Shown here one piece after another: positions 26,342 through 35,559 of a stretch of DNA of 64,000 bases (within the stretch, counting starts at the first letter, position 1; each line of letters begins with the position of its first letter). The notes under the pieces are model-generated. The model was not told the origin of the DNA, did no database searches, and saw only the letters and a list, made by a program, of their open reading frames with translations. Position numbers and translations under genes: made by a program. The stretch covers positions 62,001 to 126,000 of the forward strand of contig JARKOC010000025.1 of assembly GCA_029975915.1 (NCBI GenBank). Reading direction: 5' to 3'. Source of the DNA: Bryobacteraceae bacterium (GTDB lineage Bacteria > Acidobacteriota > Terriglobia > Bryobacterales > Bryobacteraceae).

Positions 26342-28540
26342 CTAACTCACCACCTCACGCTGGATGCGAACGAAGTTCACCCTCATGCCGGTGCCGCCCA
26401 TCAGCGGGTCGATCTGGACCCGGCTCATCAGCCTGGTGTCGGACGCCCCGCGGCGGTGGGCCTTGGTCAGGCGCGGCGTGTCCTGGCCGAAGCCGTGGAC
26501 CATGTAGACGCAGTCCTTGCGGATGCCCTGGGTGGCGAGGATGGAGAGCGGCAGGCTGCGCACGCCGTCCTGGTTCTCGACCGTGACACGGTCGCCAGTG
26601 GCCAGTCCCATGGAATTGGCCACGGATTCGTTGATCCAGAGTTCGTTTTCCGGCATGAGACCATTCAGTGTCGCGTTGTTGATCGATCGCGAAAAGCTAT
26701 GGACCGGCGAACGTCCATAGATGAGGCGCATCCAGCCGGGCGGCGGATCTGCCCATTCGGTGTAGCGAGGGATCGGATCGGCTCCAAGTTCCTTAAGCGA
26801 GGAGGAAAAGAGTTCAATCTTGCCGCTAGGGGTGGGAAAGAGCGGGCCGTCTTCGGGCGTGCGGTCTTCGATGAACGGGCGGCCATCGAAGGAGGCTGAG
26901 CCACGGGCCTTTAATTCGCCCTGGTTCAATTTGAGCGGCGCGGCGATCCGGTTTAAATGGTCATCGGGGTCTTCCCACGGAAACCACGCCTCCAGACCAA
27001 GGCGCTTGGACATCTCCTTGGCGATCCACCAGCCAGGTTTGGTATCGCCGGCGGGTGGCACAGCGGGCTGCCGGATGGCGATAAACGGGCGTTTTGCGGT
27101 CTCGACGACGTGAGGGGCATCGTAGCGTTCGAGATAGGTCGCCTCGGGCAGGACGAGGTCAGCGTAGCGGTTCTGCTCCACCGGCAGAATATCGACGGCG
27201 ACGAACCAGTCCAGCTTCGAGATCGCTTCCAGAGTCCGTTCGCGCTGGGGAACGCTTTCGAGGATGTTCTGGCCGTAGGCGATCCAGCCCTTGATTGGAT
27301 AAGGCTTGCCGGTGCGGGTGGCTTCGATGAGCCCGTTCGTGACGCCCTGTTCCTCGCTCGCCAGAGGGTAGGTCGTGCCGGCGCCGTCGGCTCGCTCCCG
27401 CTGAGGGACCGGGAAAGGCGGCGTTTTGATGCGGCCCTGACCGATCGAAGTGGGCAGGAAGACACCGCCCGGCCGGCCATATGCGCCAAGCAGAGCAGTC
27501 AGGATCGCCATGGCGCGGGCCCGCTGCGTGTCATCGCCGTACCAGGTGACGTGGCGGCCGGGGTGAACGGTTACGGCCGGCTTGGCTTGCGCCATGGCGC
27601 GCGCGGTCTCGACGATCTGGGCGGCTGGTATCTCGGTGATCTTCTCCGCCCATGCAGGCGTGAATTCCCGGACATGAGCGGCCAACTCACCGAAACCGCT
27701 GGCATACTTACTGAGATAATCCCGGTCGCACAGATTCTCGCCGATAAGGACGTTCATCCAGGCCAGCAGCAAAGCAATGTCAGTCCCCGGACGGATCGGC
27801 AGCCACCAGTCGGCTTTGCTGGCGGCTGTCGAAAATCTTGGATCGACAACGATGAGCTTCGCTCCTTGGGCCAGGGCTTGAGAGAATGCCGTGATCTGGG
27901 AAGTGAAAACGTTTTCGCCCAAGTGCGACCCGATGAGGACAATCGCTTTGGCCCCCATCAGATCAAGGGGTTCCGGTGAACCCAGCGCCCGGCCGAAAGT
28001 GAGCGCGTAGCCGACTTCCCGCGGACCGCGGCACTGAGCAAAGGCAGGTTCGGCACTGTTGGGCGTTCCGTAGGCTTTCATCAGCGTCGAGAAGAAGCCG
28101 GCGGCGACGCCATGCGGGAAGAACGCGACCGATTCGGGTCCGTATTTCGCCTTTGTTTCGTTGAGCTTGGCGGCAAACCAGGCGAGAGCGTCGTCCCAGC
28201 TGACCGCTTGAAATTTGCCTTCGCCCCGCGCACCGGTTCGCAGCATCGGGCGTAGCAGCCGGTCTGGATCGTTCACCAGGTCCACGCCGGCGTTGCCGCG
28301 GGCGCACAGGCGGCCGAGAGTGAGCGGGTGATCAGGGTTGCCTTCGACGCGAACTACGCGGCCGTCCTCGACTTTTGCCAGTGCGCCACAGCGCCAAAAA
28401 CACATCTCGCAATTGGTTGCCACTTGCTGGACACGCCTGCCGGCGTGACGTCCCGGACGGCTGGGCGCGGCTATAGCGCCGGCGGAGGCCAATGTTCCGG
28501 AAACGGACGATTTCATCCAATCACGTCGATTCAGCGCCAT
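26342..28540 (-). CDS. Tat-exported molybdopterin oxidoreductase (thiosulfate/polysulfide reductase-like catalytic subunit)
   Basis: A 732-residue protein. It starts with a twin-arginine signal (NRRDWMKSSVSG). The first 4Fe-4S site is C-x2-C-x3-C (NCEMCFWRC, about residue 44-51) with the fourth cysteine in GRLCARGNAG. The probable molybdenum ligand is the cysteine in PAFAQCRGP, as in PsrA/PhsA. MopB domains follow to a normal C-terminal MGD-binding domain (INESVANSMGLATGDRVTVEN). It is the first gene of the operon, followed by the ferredoxin subunit and a cytochrome b anchor. The YeeE/YedE neighbours make thiosulfate or polysulfide the best guess for the substrate; tetrathionate is possible. 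I chose ATG 28540 over the frame start at 28594 because of the Tat motif. Confidence 0.85.
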   Translation of the reverse strand: MALNRRDWMKSSVSGTLASAGAIAAPSRPGRHAGRRVQQVATNCEMCFWRCGALAKVEDGRVVRVEGNPDHPLTLGRLCARGNAGVDLVNDPDRLLRPMLRTGARGEGKFQAVSWDDALAWFAAKLNETKAKYGPESVAFFPHGVAAGFFSTLMKAYGTPNSAEPAFAQCRGPREVGYALTFGRALGSPEPLDLMGAKAIVLIGSHLGENVFTSQITAFSQALAQGAKLIVVDPRFSTAASKADWWLPIRPGTDIALLLAWMNVLIGENLCDRDYLSKYASGFGELAAHVREFTPAWAEKITEIPAAQIVETARAMAQAKPAVTVHPGRHVTWYGDDTQRARAMAILTALLGAYGRPGGVFLPTSIGQGRIKTPPFPVPQRERADGAGTTYPLASEEQGVTNGLIEATRTGKPYPIKGWIAYGQNILESVPQRERTLEAISKLDWFVAVDILPVEQNRYADLVLPEATYLERYDAPHVVETAKRPFIAIRQPAVPPAGDTKPGWWIAKEMSKRLGLEAWFPWEDPDDHLNRIAAPLKLNQGELKARGSASFDGRPFIEDRTPEDGPLFPTPSGKIELFSSSLKELGADPIPRYTEWADPPPGWMRLIYGRSPVHSFSRSINNATLNGLMPENELWINESVANSMGLATGDRVTVENQDGVRSLPLSILATQGIRKDCVYMVHGFGQDTPRLTKAHRRGASDTRLMSRVQIDPLMGGTGMRVNFVRIQREVVS

Positions 28541-28632
28541 GCGGACAGGTTCTCCGCAAATGCAGATGCAGAGGTCTGGATTGAGGTGACGCACTCATAC
28601 CGGCTCTGACTGCACTATACTGATCGCACGGG

Positions 28633-29790
28633 ATGACTGATCCAGTCCAGGAGTTGCTCGACCACTATCGCTTCAACGATCCGCGGGCGCCCTCGACCCG
28701 CGCCGGCGGCAAGTCCATTAGCATGAAGATCGGCGACCCGCTCACGCGCGATTTGGCCACAGTCCGTTTGAACCTGCCCCTACCGGGGCCGCCGTTGAAT
28801 ATTTGGGCAGGTACGCACCTGCAAGGCAAGATCGAACTCGATGCGGACGTCGATCTGCGCCTGCTGCACAGCCCCGCAGGGCCTGACGTGACGGTCGGCG
28901 AATCGATGGGTTTCGAATCTCTGCTGGCCGAGGCGATGGAGGTCAACCTCGAGTTCGACCTGGACGAAATCGACCTGCGCGAGGCATGTGAGCGAGGCGA
29001 CCTGACACAGTTTGGCAACCAGATCATAGACGGGATTGGCTTGGCCCGCCAGTGGGGACTCTGCCACGGGCTTGACCCGAAGATCGGAGCTTCCTGGGAC
29101 CAGCATTTCTGCCTTTTGGACGCGATCGTTGAAGGTTCCGACATCCGCTTCCTGCTTCCTGTTGCGGGAGCGGCAACCCAGGTGGAAGTTCGGATTCCAA
29201 AGGGAATCACGCTGAAGTTGGGCCTGACGCCGCGCGGGTGGGCGACGTTGAAACGGCGTTTTGGAGGATCGACAACCCGCCACATCGCCGGCGCAATGGT
29301 CCGGGTCGCATCGCTGGGAGGAGAGATGTCAGCGGGCAATCTGGTGACGGCGACCGAGGCGGAGATGGCGCTGTCGGCGGGCTCAGGTCTGGGTTTTGCG
29401 ACATACGCCGGTCTGGTTGTTTCCGCCGCCGAACTGGCCCTCATGTCGGGCAACCTGGCAGGCGACTTGGCACGCGATGCGCGAAGGGCTGGTCTGGAGG
29501 AAGGCTCGGAAGCGTCCTATGCTCACGGGTATGTGTCGATGGTCTATTTTGGCCATGCGAGGGAATCGGCTGCAGCATCGGTGGTCATCCTGGCCATGGC
29601 TGCGCGCCGGGCTGCGGCTGACATGGACCGGTTCGGCCAATTGGCAATCCGCGATGCTCTGCAGCGGCAGTTCAACCGCGGCCGGCCGTTGGCGTTAAGG
29701 CCCGATGGAGTGCCGGTATCTGAACGCGAGGTCGCCCGCATCGCTGAGAACCTTGCGGCTGCCATCTCGGAAGAGATGCAACGCCGTTAG
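28633..29790 (+). CDS. Unknown 385-residue soluble protein
   Basis: I do not recognise this protein. It has no signal peptide. Residues 25-75 are beta-rich (ATVRLNLPLPGPPLNI, GKIELDADVDLRLL), residues 95-140 are acidic and helical, residues 160-230 are again beta-rich, and the last 150 residues are alanine-rich and helical (SAGSGLGFATYAGLVV, SAAASVVILAMAARRA), possibly membrane-active. It is divergent from the molybdoprotein operon, 92 bases away, and convergent with the sugar transporter gene. Codon usage is like that of its neighbours. Confidence 0.55.
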   Translation: MTDPVQELLDHYRFNDPRAPSTRAGGKSISMKIGDPLTRDLATVRLNLPLPGPPLNIWAGTHLQGKIELDADVDLRLLHSPAGPDVTVGESMGFESLLAEAMEVNLEFDLDEIDLREACERGDLTQFGNQIIDGIGLARQWGLCHGLDPKIGASWDQHFCLLDAIVEGSDIRFLLPVAGAATQVEVRIPKGITLKLGLTPRGWATLKRRFGGSTTRHIAGAMVRVASLGGEMSAGNLVTATEAEMALSAGSGLGFATYAGLVVSAAELALMSGNLAGDLARDARRAGLEEGSEASYAHGYVSMVYFGHARESAAASVVILAMAARRAAADMDRFGQLAIRDALQRQFNRGRPLALRPDGVPVSEREVARIAENLAAAISEEMQRR

Positions 29791-29813
29791 GCCACCGCGA
29801 ACGGCATCGGGAC

Positions 29814-30890
29814 TCAGTAAAGCGGGGCGACCGATACGAGGGCCAGTCCGGCCACAAAAAACAGCAACATGAGGACGATATACACGCGCACTTTGCCGGA
29901 CGAGCCCGCGAACTCTTTCCATATGAGCAGTCCCCACAGGGCGCTGACCAGGGTCGCCCCCTGCCCAATGGCGTAGCTCACCGCCGGGCCGACATTTACC
30001 CGCTCCGGCGCGCTGGCCGCCGCGAAATTAGCGATGGTCCCCGTCATCCAGATCAGACCACCCAGCAGACCCAACAGGTGCTCCTTGGAGGTGCCGCGAA
30101 AATAATCGCGGAATCCAACAGGCTCGCCCTGGACGGGCATGTTCATGAAGAAAAGACTGTAAATCGGCGTCGTCACCAGCACGCCCGCCGCGAAGAGGAA
30201 CGCGGCCGTGTAAGGGCCCATGCCAAGGTCGCCCTGTTTGCTCATCTCAACCAGTGGATAGAAAACACCCATGAGAACACCGCAGGCGAGGCTGAGCAGG
30301 ATTCCTTTCAGGGCGCCAGATGACGGGGCCTGGGGCTTGCCCACCAAACGAACTCCACCCGAGGACGGCTTCAATTTGCGGGTTTTCGAAGCTGAGTGCG
30401 CGGCGTGCGCCAGGGCGGACAATACGATTGCCACCAGCACCAGACCGGACCCGCCGAACAGCAGGGATGGGTTTCCAGCCGGCCGGATGATGTTATTCAG
30501 CACCACCCCAATGATCAAGGCCAAACCGATGCCGATGGGGAATGCCACAGCCAGTCCGGCGACGGCGATGGCCGCGACCAGCAGCATGTTCGCCAGGTTA
30601 AAGACGGCGCCCCCAGCGACAGCAAAGGCCATTTGTTTTCTGCTGCCAATGCTGAGGTTGTCGAGGAAAGTGAACGAAGGCGTGGCCGAGTCCACGATGA
30701 CCGTGTCAGACGAACCGAAGGTAAAGGCGGCTATGGAGGCGGCGATCATCAGGCCGAAGGCGTAGTCAAAGTAGTACAATTCAAAACGCCATTTCGGCGC
30801 CAGCTTCATGGTGTTGGCCCAGGATCCCCAACAGATCATGGTCAGAATCGTCAACGCCATGGCCATGGCGTAGGTGGTTGGTAACATCAT
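29814..30890 (-). CDS. GRP/RhaT-type sugar permease
   Basis: A 358-residue polytopic protein with ten hydrophobic helices of the drug/metabolite superfamily. ILTMICWGSWANTMKLAP at the N-terminus, FNLANMLLVAAIAVAGLAVAFPIGIG in helix 4-5 and QGATLVSALWGLLIWKEF near the end are the signatures of the glucose/ribose porter and RhaT-like group. These bring in monosaccharides at the expense of a proton or sodium gradient. Acidobacteria often carry one near sugar-acid genes; here the nearest candidates are the SDR and SMP-30 genes some 7 kb away. It ends 23 bases from the convergent unknown gene. Confidence 0.75.
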   Translation of the reverse strand: MMLPTTYAMAMALTILTMICWGSWANTMKLAPKWRFELYYFDYAFGLMIAASIAAFTFGSSDTVIVDSATPSFTFLDNLSIGSRKQMAFAVAGGAVFNLANMLLVAAIAVAGLAVAFPIGIGLALIIGVVLNNIIRPAGNPSLLFGGSGLVLVAIVLSALAHAAHSASKTRKLKPSSGGVRLVGKPQAPSSGALKGILLSLACGVLMGVFYPLVEMSKQGDLGMGPYTAAFLFAAGVLVTTPIYSLFFMNMPVQGEPVGFRDYFRGTSKEHLLGLLGGLIWMTGTIANFAAASAPERVNVGPAVSYAIGQGATLVSALWGLLIWKEFAGSSGKVRVYIVLMLLFFVAGLALVSVAPLY

Positions 30891-30968
30891 AAGGACGCCC
30901 GCCTCGACCGGGACAAGCCGAACTCTGTACTATATAACAGCAATCCCTTCCAGATGGAGGTGAGTTCA

Positions 30969-32105
30969 ATGAAAACAATGCTCGTAACGGTTTTGACAAC
31001 GTTTCTGGCGGCCGGCCTCTGGGCGCAACGCCCAAAGTTTGATTTCAATCTCTCAACTCCCGAGGGCCGCCTTCTTCAGATGGCCGGTTCGGAGACCGAC
31101 GACACCCGGAAACAAGCCCTATTCGAGGAGTTTGTCCAGACCTACCCGAAGCATGGTGGCACGGCATGGGCCTACTCTCAATTGCAGCCCATCTATCTCA
31201 AGGCCCAGCAATGGGACAAGGCGATTCAGGCGGCCGAAGCCGCTCTTGCCCTCGACCCGGCCAACTCCTTCGCCGCATACAACGGCTTGCAGGGCTGTGA
31301 AAAGAAGGGCGACATCGCCTGTCTGAAGGACTGGTCCGCGCGCACGGTAGAGGCCGCGCGTAAGATGCTCGCGATCCCAAAGCCCGCCAACGAGGCTGAA
31401 GTCGAGGAGTACAACAAGGAGATCGACTACGCCAAACAAGTGATCATCCGCTGCGAGTATTCACTCTATGCCGCCGGCCTGCAGGCCAGTGATCCGGCTG
31501 TGATCATCGATCTCGGCTCGACGCTTGAACAACGCCATCCCGATAGCCAGTACATCCCACAACTGGCCGGCCGGTATGTCATGGCTCTTCAGCAGACGGG
31601 GCAAAGGGAACGCGCCGGATTGGCGGCCGAGAAGGCCGCGTCGATCGACAAAAACAACGAGGACATGCTGCTGGTGGCCGCCGACGGCTACCTGCAAAGC
31701 AAGAAGGATATGGGCAAGGTGGTTGCGTTCTCTGACCAATTAATCGCCGTGATGCAGTCCAAAGCAGCGCCTCCGGGGGTCTCGGCCGCCGACTGGGACA
31801 AGAAGAAGAAGACCCTGACGGGACTGGCCCACTGGATGAAGGGCATGGCGTACCAGGAGGAGCAGAAGTACGCCGAGACCGACGCCAGCTTCCGCGCGGC
31901 ATTGCCGTTCATCGAGGGGAACAATGATTTGCTGGCCCCGGCGTACTTCTACCTCGGCGTGGCCAACCACAGTATTTCCAAGTCCACCAAGAATGTGAAA
32001 CTGCGCGCCGAGGCAGCCCGCTACAGCGAACTCTGCACGAAGATCGCCGGCCCCTATCAACAGCCGTGCGCCAAGAACCTGGCGGCGATCAAGGCCGGAA
32101 AATGA
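30969..32105 (+). CDS. Exported TPR protein
   Basis: A 378-residue protein with a signal peptide (MKTMLVTVLTTFLAAGLWAQ). Several tetratricopeptide-like repeats are visible, such as AWAYSQLQPIYLKAQQWDKA with ALALDPANSFAAYN, RERAGLAAEKAASIDKNN and GMAYQEEQKYAETDASFRA. TPR folds bind other proteins. The start ATG is preceded by ggaggtgag. Its stop overlaps the start of the acetate-kinase-like gene by four bases (ATGA), an odd pairing of a periplasmic repeat protein with a cytosolic kinase. Confidence 0.7.
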   Translation: MKTMLVTVLTTFLAAGLWAQRPKFDFNLSTPEGRLLQMAGSETDDTRKQALFEEFVQTYPKHGGTAWAYSQLQPIYLKAQQWDKAIQAAEAALALDPANSFAAYNGLQGCEKKGDIACLKDWSARTVEAARKMLAIPKPANEAEVEEYNKEIDYAKQVIIRCEYSLYAAGLQASDPAVIIDLGSTLEQRHPDSQYIPQLAGRYVMALQQTGQRERAGLAAEKAASIDKNNEDMLLVAADGYLQSKKDMGKVVAFSDQLIAVMQSKAAPPGVSAADWDKKKKTLTGLAHWMKGMAYQEEQKYAETDASFRAALPFIEGNNDLLAPAYFYLGVANHSISKSTKNVKLRAEAARYSELCTKIAGPYQQPCAKNLAAIKAGK

Positions 32106-33196
32106 ACATCCTCGTACCCAACCTCGGCTCCACGTCCCTGAAGTACCAGGTGCTGAACATGCCGTCTGAGACGAGTACGGCCAAGGGACGTTTCGAGCGC
32201 GTAACCGACTACCGATCAGCCATCCGTGAGATCAATGCCGGTGAAACGCGTATCGATGCTGTCGCGTTCAAGGCTGTCATCGCCGGACCGGATTACCGGG
32301 GCACATTCATCATCGATGCGAAGCTGATGGATGCCATGCGGCAATACCTGGGTGTGGCGCCGGTCCACAACGCCATTTATATCGAAGCTATTGCGGCGTT
32401 TGCCGAGGAGATGCCCAAAACGCCCCTGGTGGCCGCCTTCGAGCCGGAATTCCACCGGACCATGCCGGCCTACGCCCAGGTCTATGGCGTGCCGGCCGAT
32501 TGGCGGGACCAGCATGGAGTGAGGCGGTACGGCTACCACGGCGCTTCGCATGAGTTCATTTCCGGCCGCGTGCCGGAAATGCTCGGCCGTCCACAGGCGG
32601 GGCTGAAGCTGATTTCGTGCCACCTCGGCGGCAGTTCGTCGATTTGCGCGATTCAAGACGGCGTTTCCATCGACACAACATTCGGTTTCTCTCCGCAGTC
32701 GGGTCTTGAAAACGCCACAAGGCACGGCGAACTGGATGCGTTCGCGGTTCTCTACATGATGGACCGCAATGGCTGGTCTACCGAGGAGGTGAGGCGGCAA
32801 CTCGCACGGCAAAGCGGGTTGGCTGGACTGAGCGGCGTGGCGGGCGGCGATGTCAGGGACATCACAGCCGCGGCCAAATCTGGTTCGCCCGACGCCCAAC
32901 TGGCGTTGGACGTCTTTAGCTACCAGGTAAAAAAGACGATCGGCGCCTACACGGCCGCGATGGGCGGACTCGACGCGATTGCTTTCACGGGGGGCATCGG
33001 CGAAAACTCCGCGGAACTTCGCGAAGCCTGCTGCCGGGGGCTCGAATTTCTCGGAGTTGAGATCGATCCGCGGCGCAACTCGGAAGGCTCCGGCGACAGG
33101 CTGGTGTCGGCGGAATCATCCCGGGTCAAGGTCGCTTGTGTGGCAACGAACGAGGAACTGGTTGTCGCGCGGCGGGCTTACAGAGTCCTGGCGTAA
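32102..33196 (+). CDS. Divergent acetate kinase family protein
   Basis: A 364-residue ASKHA-fold kinase that by family would interconvert acetyl phosphate and ADP with acetate and ATP. Recognisable sites are NLGSTSLKYQVL (normally NxGSSSLKF), FEPEFHRTMPAYA (normally FDTAFHxTMP), RRYGYHGASHEF, HLGGSSSICA and FTGGIGENSAELR. The segment GLENATRHGELD replaces the usual GxxMGTRSGDxD, which touches the catalytic arginine region. At 364 residues it is about 35 shorter than AckA. It may be a paralogue with another substrate. No phosphotransacetylase gene is adjacent. Confidence 0.75.
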   Translation: MNILVPNLGSTSLKYQVLNMPSETSTAKGRFERVTDYRSAIREINAGETRIDAVAFKAVIAGPDYRGTFIIDAKLMDAMRQYLGVAPVHNAIYIEAIAAFAEEMPKTPLVAAFEPEFHRTMPAYAQVYGVPADWRDQHGVRRYGYHGASHEFISGRVPEMLGRPQAGLKLISCHLGGSSSICAIQDGVSIDTTFGFSPQSGLENATRHGELDAFAVLYMMDRNGWSTEEVRRQLARQSGLAGLSGVAGGDVRDITAAAKSGSPDAQLALDVFSYQVKKTIGAYTAAMGGLDAIAFTGGIGENSAELREACCRGLEFLGVEIDPRRNSEGSGDRLVSAESSRVKVACVATNEELVVARRAYRVLA

Positions 33197-33199
33197 ATC

Positions 33200-33703
33200 T
33201 CAATGGCGGCTGGCCGGAATGGGCTCTTCAAGCTCGGCCTTGCCGGTCTGCCCAGGCCCTGGAGCCGCGAGCAGATCTTCCTTGCGCATGATCAGGGTAG
33301 AGACGTTGAAGCTTGCCAGTTCGAATCCGTGGCCGTGCGTGATTGCATCGGTTGGGCAGGCTTCGACACAGTAACCGCAAAAGATGCAACGGCTGTAGTC
33401 GATGTTGTAGACCTCGGCGTAACGCTCGCCGCCACTGATGCGCGCCTTCTCCGTGTTGTCGGCCGCCTCGATATAGATGCAGTTGGCCGGACAAGCAGCC
33501 GCGCAAAGGAAACAGGCCACACACTTCTCGAGTCCGTTCTCATCGCGCTGGAGGATATGCTTGCCGCGATATCGCGGCTGGAAGTCGGGCGGCGCGTCCG
33601 GATAAACGTCGGTGATGACCGGGTTGAGCATCTCCTTGAAGGTGATGCCCATGCCCTTGGCGATCGCCGCGGCGCCTGAAAGGATCTCGTTGACTTTGGC
33701 CAT
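33200..33703 (-). CDS. NuoI-like 2x[4Fe-4S] ferredoxin subunit
   Basis: A 167-residue protein of the complex I NuoI family. Two ferredoxin motifs are complete: CVACFLCAAACPANC and CIFCGYCVEACPTDAI, separated by 29 residues with YIEAADN between. The N-terminal helix GAAAIAKGMGITFKEM is the amphipathic membrane-facing part of NuoI. No other nuo gene lies in the window, so it is an orphan copy, perhaps serving another electron path. It is convergent with the acetate-kinase-like gene (3 bases between stops). Confidence 0.85.
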   Translation of the reverse strand: MAKVNEILSGAAAIAKGMGITFKEMLNPVITDVYPDAPPDFQPRYRGKHILQRDENGLEKCVACFLCAAACPANCIYIEAADNTEKARISGGERYAEVYNIDYSRCIFCGYCVEACPTDAITHGHGFELASFNVSTLIMRKEDLLAAPGPGQTGKAELEEPIPASRH

Positions 33704-33784
33704 GCGCTATTCTGCTCCCTTGCCCGCTCTTATCCCATCTTCTCAACCAGACGGCTCCCACCGGGAACCCTAGTTCCTGGATCC

Positions 33785-34264
33785 TCAGCCAGGCTTGGCC
33801 GCGGGGACGTCGTCGGCCGCGGTGAGGATCTCGACTCCAGTGAGTTCAGCCAGCGACTCGATATCGACCTTCATGAACCCGAACGATGCCCACAGGACCT
33901 TTCTCTCCGGACTGATGACGAACATCGACGGAACAGTCGTGATGCCAAATTCATTGCTTGCTGCGTAGGCATCTGCCGGGTCGATCAGCAACTCATATTT
34001 GATGCCGAAATCCCTCGCAAAGGCCTTCGTCCGTTCCAGGTTGTCCTGGCTGACACCGTAGATCGCGATTTTGCTCCCACGGGCACGGTTCAAAAACGGC
34101 ATCGTCAACTGGCAGGTCGGGCACGTATCCTTGTAGAACGCCAGAAGAACTGGTCCGCGTGCCGCCAGTTGCGATACCCGGACTACGCCGCCACCCACCG
34201 TCTGAAGTTCGGCATCGGGCGCGATTTGGCCCTCTCGAAGAGTGGATTCGTGTCCCCTGCCCAT
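33785..34264 (-). CDS. TlpA/peroxiredoxin-like redoxin
   Basis: A 159-residue thioredoxin-fold protein without a signal peptide. The active site is LLAFYKDTCPTCQLTMPFL (CPTC) at about residue 48, and ITTVPSMFVISPE carries the cis-proline loop. This is the AhpC/TSA-Redoxin or TlpA arrangement. It follows the flavoprotein gene by 17 bases on the same strand, so the flavoprotein may be its reductase, which is inference. Confidence 0.75.
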   Translation of the reverse strand: MGRGHESTLREGQIAPDAELQTVGGGVVRVSQLAARGPVLLAFYKDTCPTCQLTMPFLNRARGSKIAIYGVSQDNLERTKAFARDFGIKYELLIDPADAYAASNEFGITTVPSMFVISPERKVLWASFGFMKVDIESLAELTGVEILTAADDVPAAKPG

Positions 34265-34281
34265 CGTCGGTCTACCTTGTC

Positions 34282-35559
34282 TCAGTCTAGCAACTTGGAT
34301 AATTGGCGCGCGGCGGTCAGCAGCGGGTCGGTGACCGTGGCGTAGGGTGGCGCATACGCCAGGTCGAGTTGCTCCAGGGCACTTACCTTCACCCGGGCAT
34401 GGAGCGCGGCGGCGAGGACGTTAATGCGGCCTGAAGCGTCTTCCTCGCCAACCACGGCGCCGCCGAGGAGTCGCCCGTTCATCGAATCTGCGACCAATTG
34501 AATCCAAACGCGGCGCGGCCAGAAATAACCGGGCCGGTTCAGGTCCGTGATCTCCACCGAGACCGGCCGCAATCCCTCGCGGCGGGCCTGCGCGGCGGAA
34601 AGACCCGTGGAGGCGATGCTCAAACCGGCGGCACGGACGATGGATGTACCCACGATGCCTTCGAATCGTTCTAATTTGCCTGCGGCATTGGCGCCGGCCA
34701 CCCTGCCCGTCTTGTTGGCCGTTGTACCAAGCGGAATCCAGACGTTCACGCCGCTCACAAGATGGCGCGCCTCGCAGCAATCGCCCGCCGCCCAGACGCC
34801 GCCCAAGGAAGTTTCCTGGCGGTCGGAGACACGAAGGGCTCCCGTCCGCCCAACCTCGGCGCCGGCTTCGGCGATCGCCTCGATGTTGGGTTTCAAGCCT
34901 GTCGCGGCGAGAATCAGGTCGAATGGCAGCGTGGAAGGGTCGGATACCGGCTGGTTCAAAAGAACCTCAACTCCGCACTCCTCCAGCTTCCGTTTGACCA
35001 GATCTGTCAGCCAGGGATCCTCCCGGTTGAGCAGATCAGTCCGGGCATTGAAGAGCGTCACTCTCATCCCCTGCGCCCGGAGCGCGGTCGCCATCTCCAG
35101 ACCGATGTAACCCCCGCCCACGATGGCGGCGGCCCGGGGCTGGCGCTCGAGGATGAACTGCTTGAGCACCTCACCATCGGCATCCGTGTGCAGTGTGAAT
35201 ACCTTGCCCCCGGCGATGCGCTCTGCAGGACGCGCACCAGAGGCCCAGACGAGCTTGTCGTAATGGACGCGCTCACCGGACTTCAGTACAACCTCGCGGG
35301 CGGAATGCCTGACGGCGACGACCTCGGCTCCGGTCCTCACCCGGATGTCTCTGTGGCGCTCGAAGAACTCTCTCGGCTGCGCTTCGAGTTGCGACACGGA
35401 TTTGACTTGCCCTTCGATCAGGTAGGGCAGACCGCACGCGCCATAGGAAATCCGTTCGCCCTTTTCGAGAACGACGATTTCCAGTCCTGGGTCGACGCGC
35501 CGGGCTCTCGATGCCGCGCTCATGCCGGCCGCCACGCCTCCGACGACGACCAGCCTCAT
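34282..35559 (-). CDS. CoA-disulfide reductase / NADH oxidase-like flavoprotein
   Basis: A 425-residue flavoprotein with the FAD-binding VVVGGVAAGMSAASRARR and the NAD-binding AAIVGGGYIGLEMATALR. The single redox-active cysteine sits in ISYGACGLPYL, exactly where CoA-disulfide reductase and NADH/persulfide reductase (Npsr) have theirs, so it probably reduces CoA disulfide, persulfides or polysulfides rather than a dithiol. VWAAGDCCE is the second FAD site. It overlaps the STAS gene by four bases and precedes the redoxin. Confidence 0.85.
   Translation of the reverse strand: MRLVVVGGVAAGMSAASRARRVDPGLEIVVLEKGERISYGACGLPYLIEGQVKSVSQLEAQPREFFERHRDIRVRTGAEVVAVRHSAREVVLKSGERVHYDKLVWASGARPAERIAGGKVFTLHTDADGEVLKQFILERQPRAAAIVGGGYIGLEMATALRAQGMRVTLFNARTDLLNREDPWLTDLVKRKLEECGVEVLLNQPVSDPSTLPFDLILAATGLKPNIEAIAEAGAEVGRTGALRVSDRQETSLGGVWAAGDCCEARHLVSGVNVWIPLGTTANKTGRVAGANAAGKLERFEGIVGTSIVRAAGLSIASTGLSAAQARREGLRPVSVEITDLNRPGYFWPRRVWIQLVADSMNGRLLGGAVVGEEDASGRINVLAAALHARVKVSALEQLDLAYAPPYATVTDPLLTAARQLSKLLD

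Noticed and set aside
29814..30890. gaccaaacgaact-like match inside the sugar permease gene
   Set aside because: The match lies in coding sequence and lacks the tcgttt half-site, so it is likely chance.
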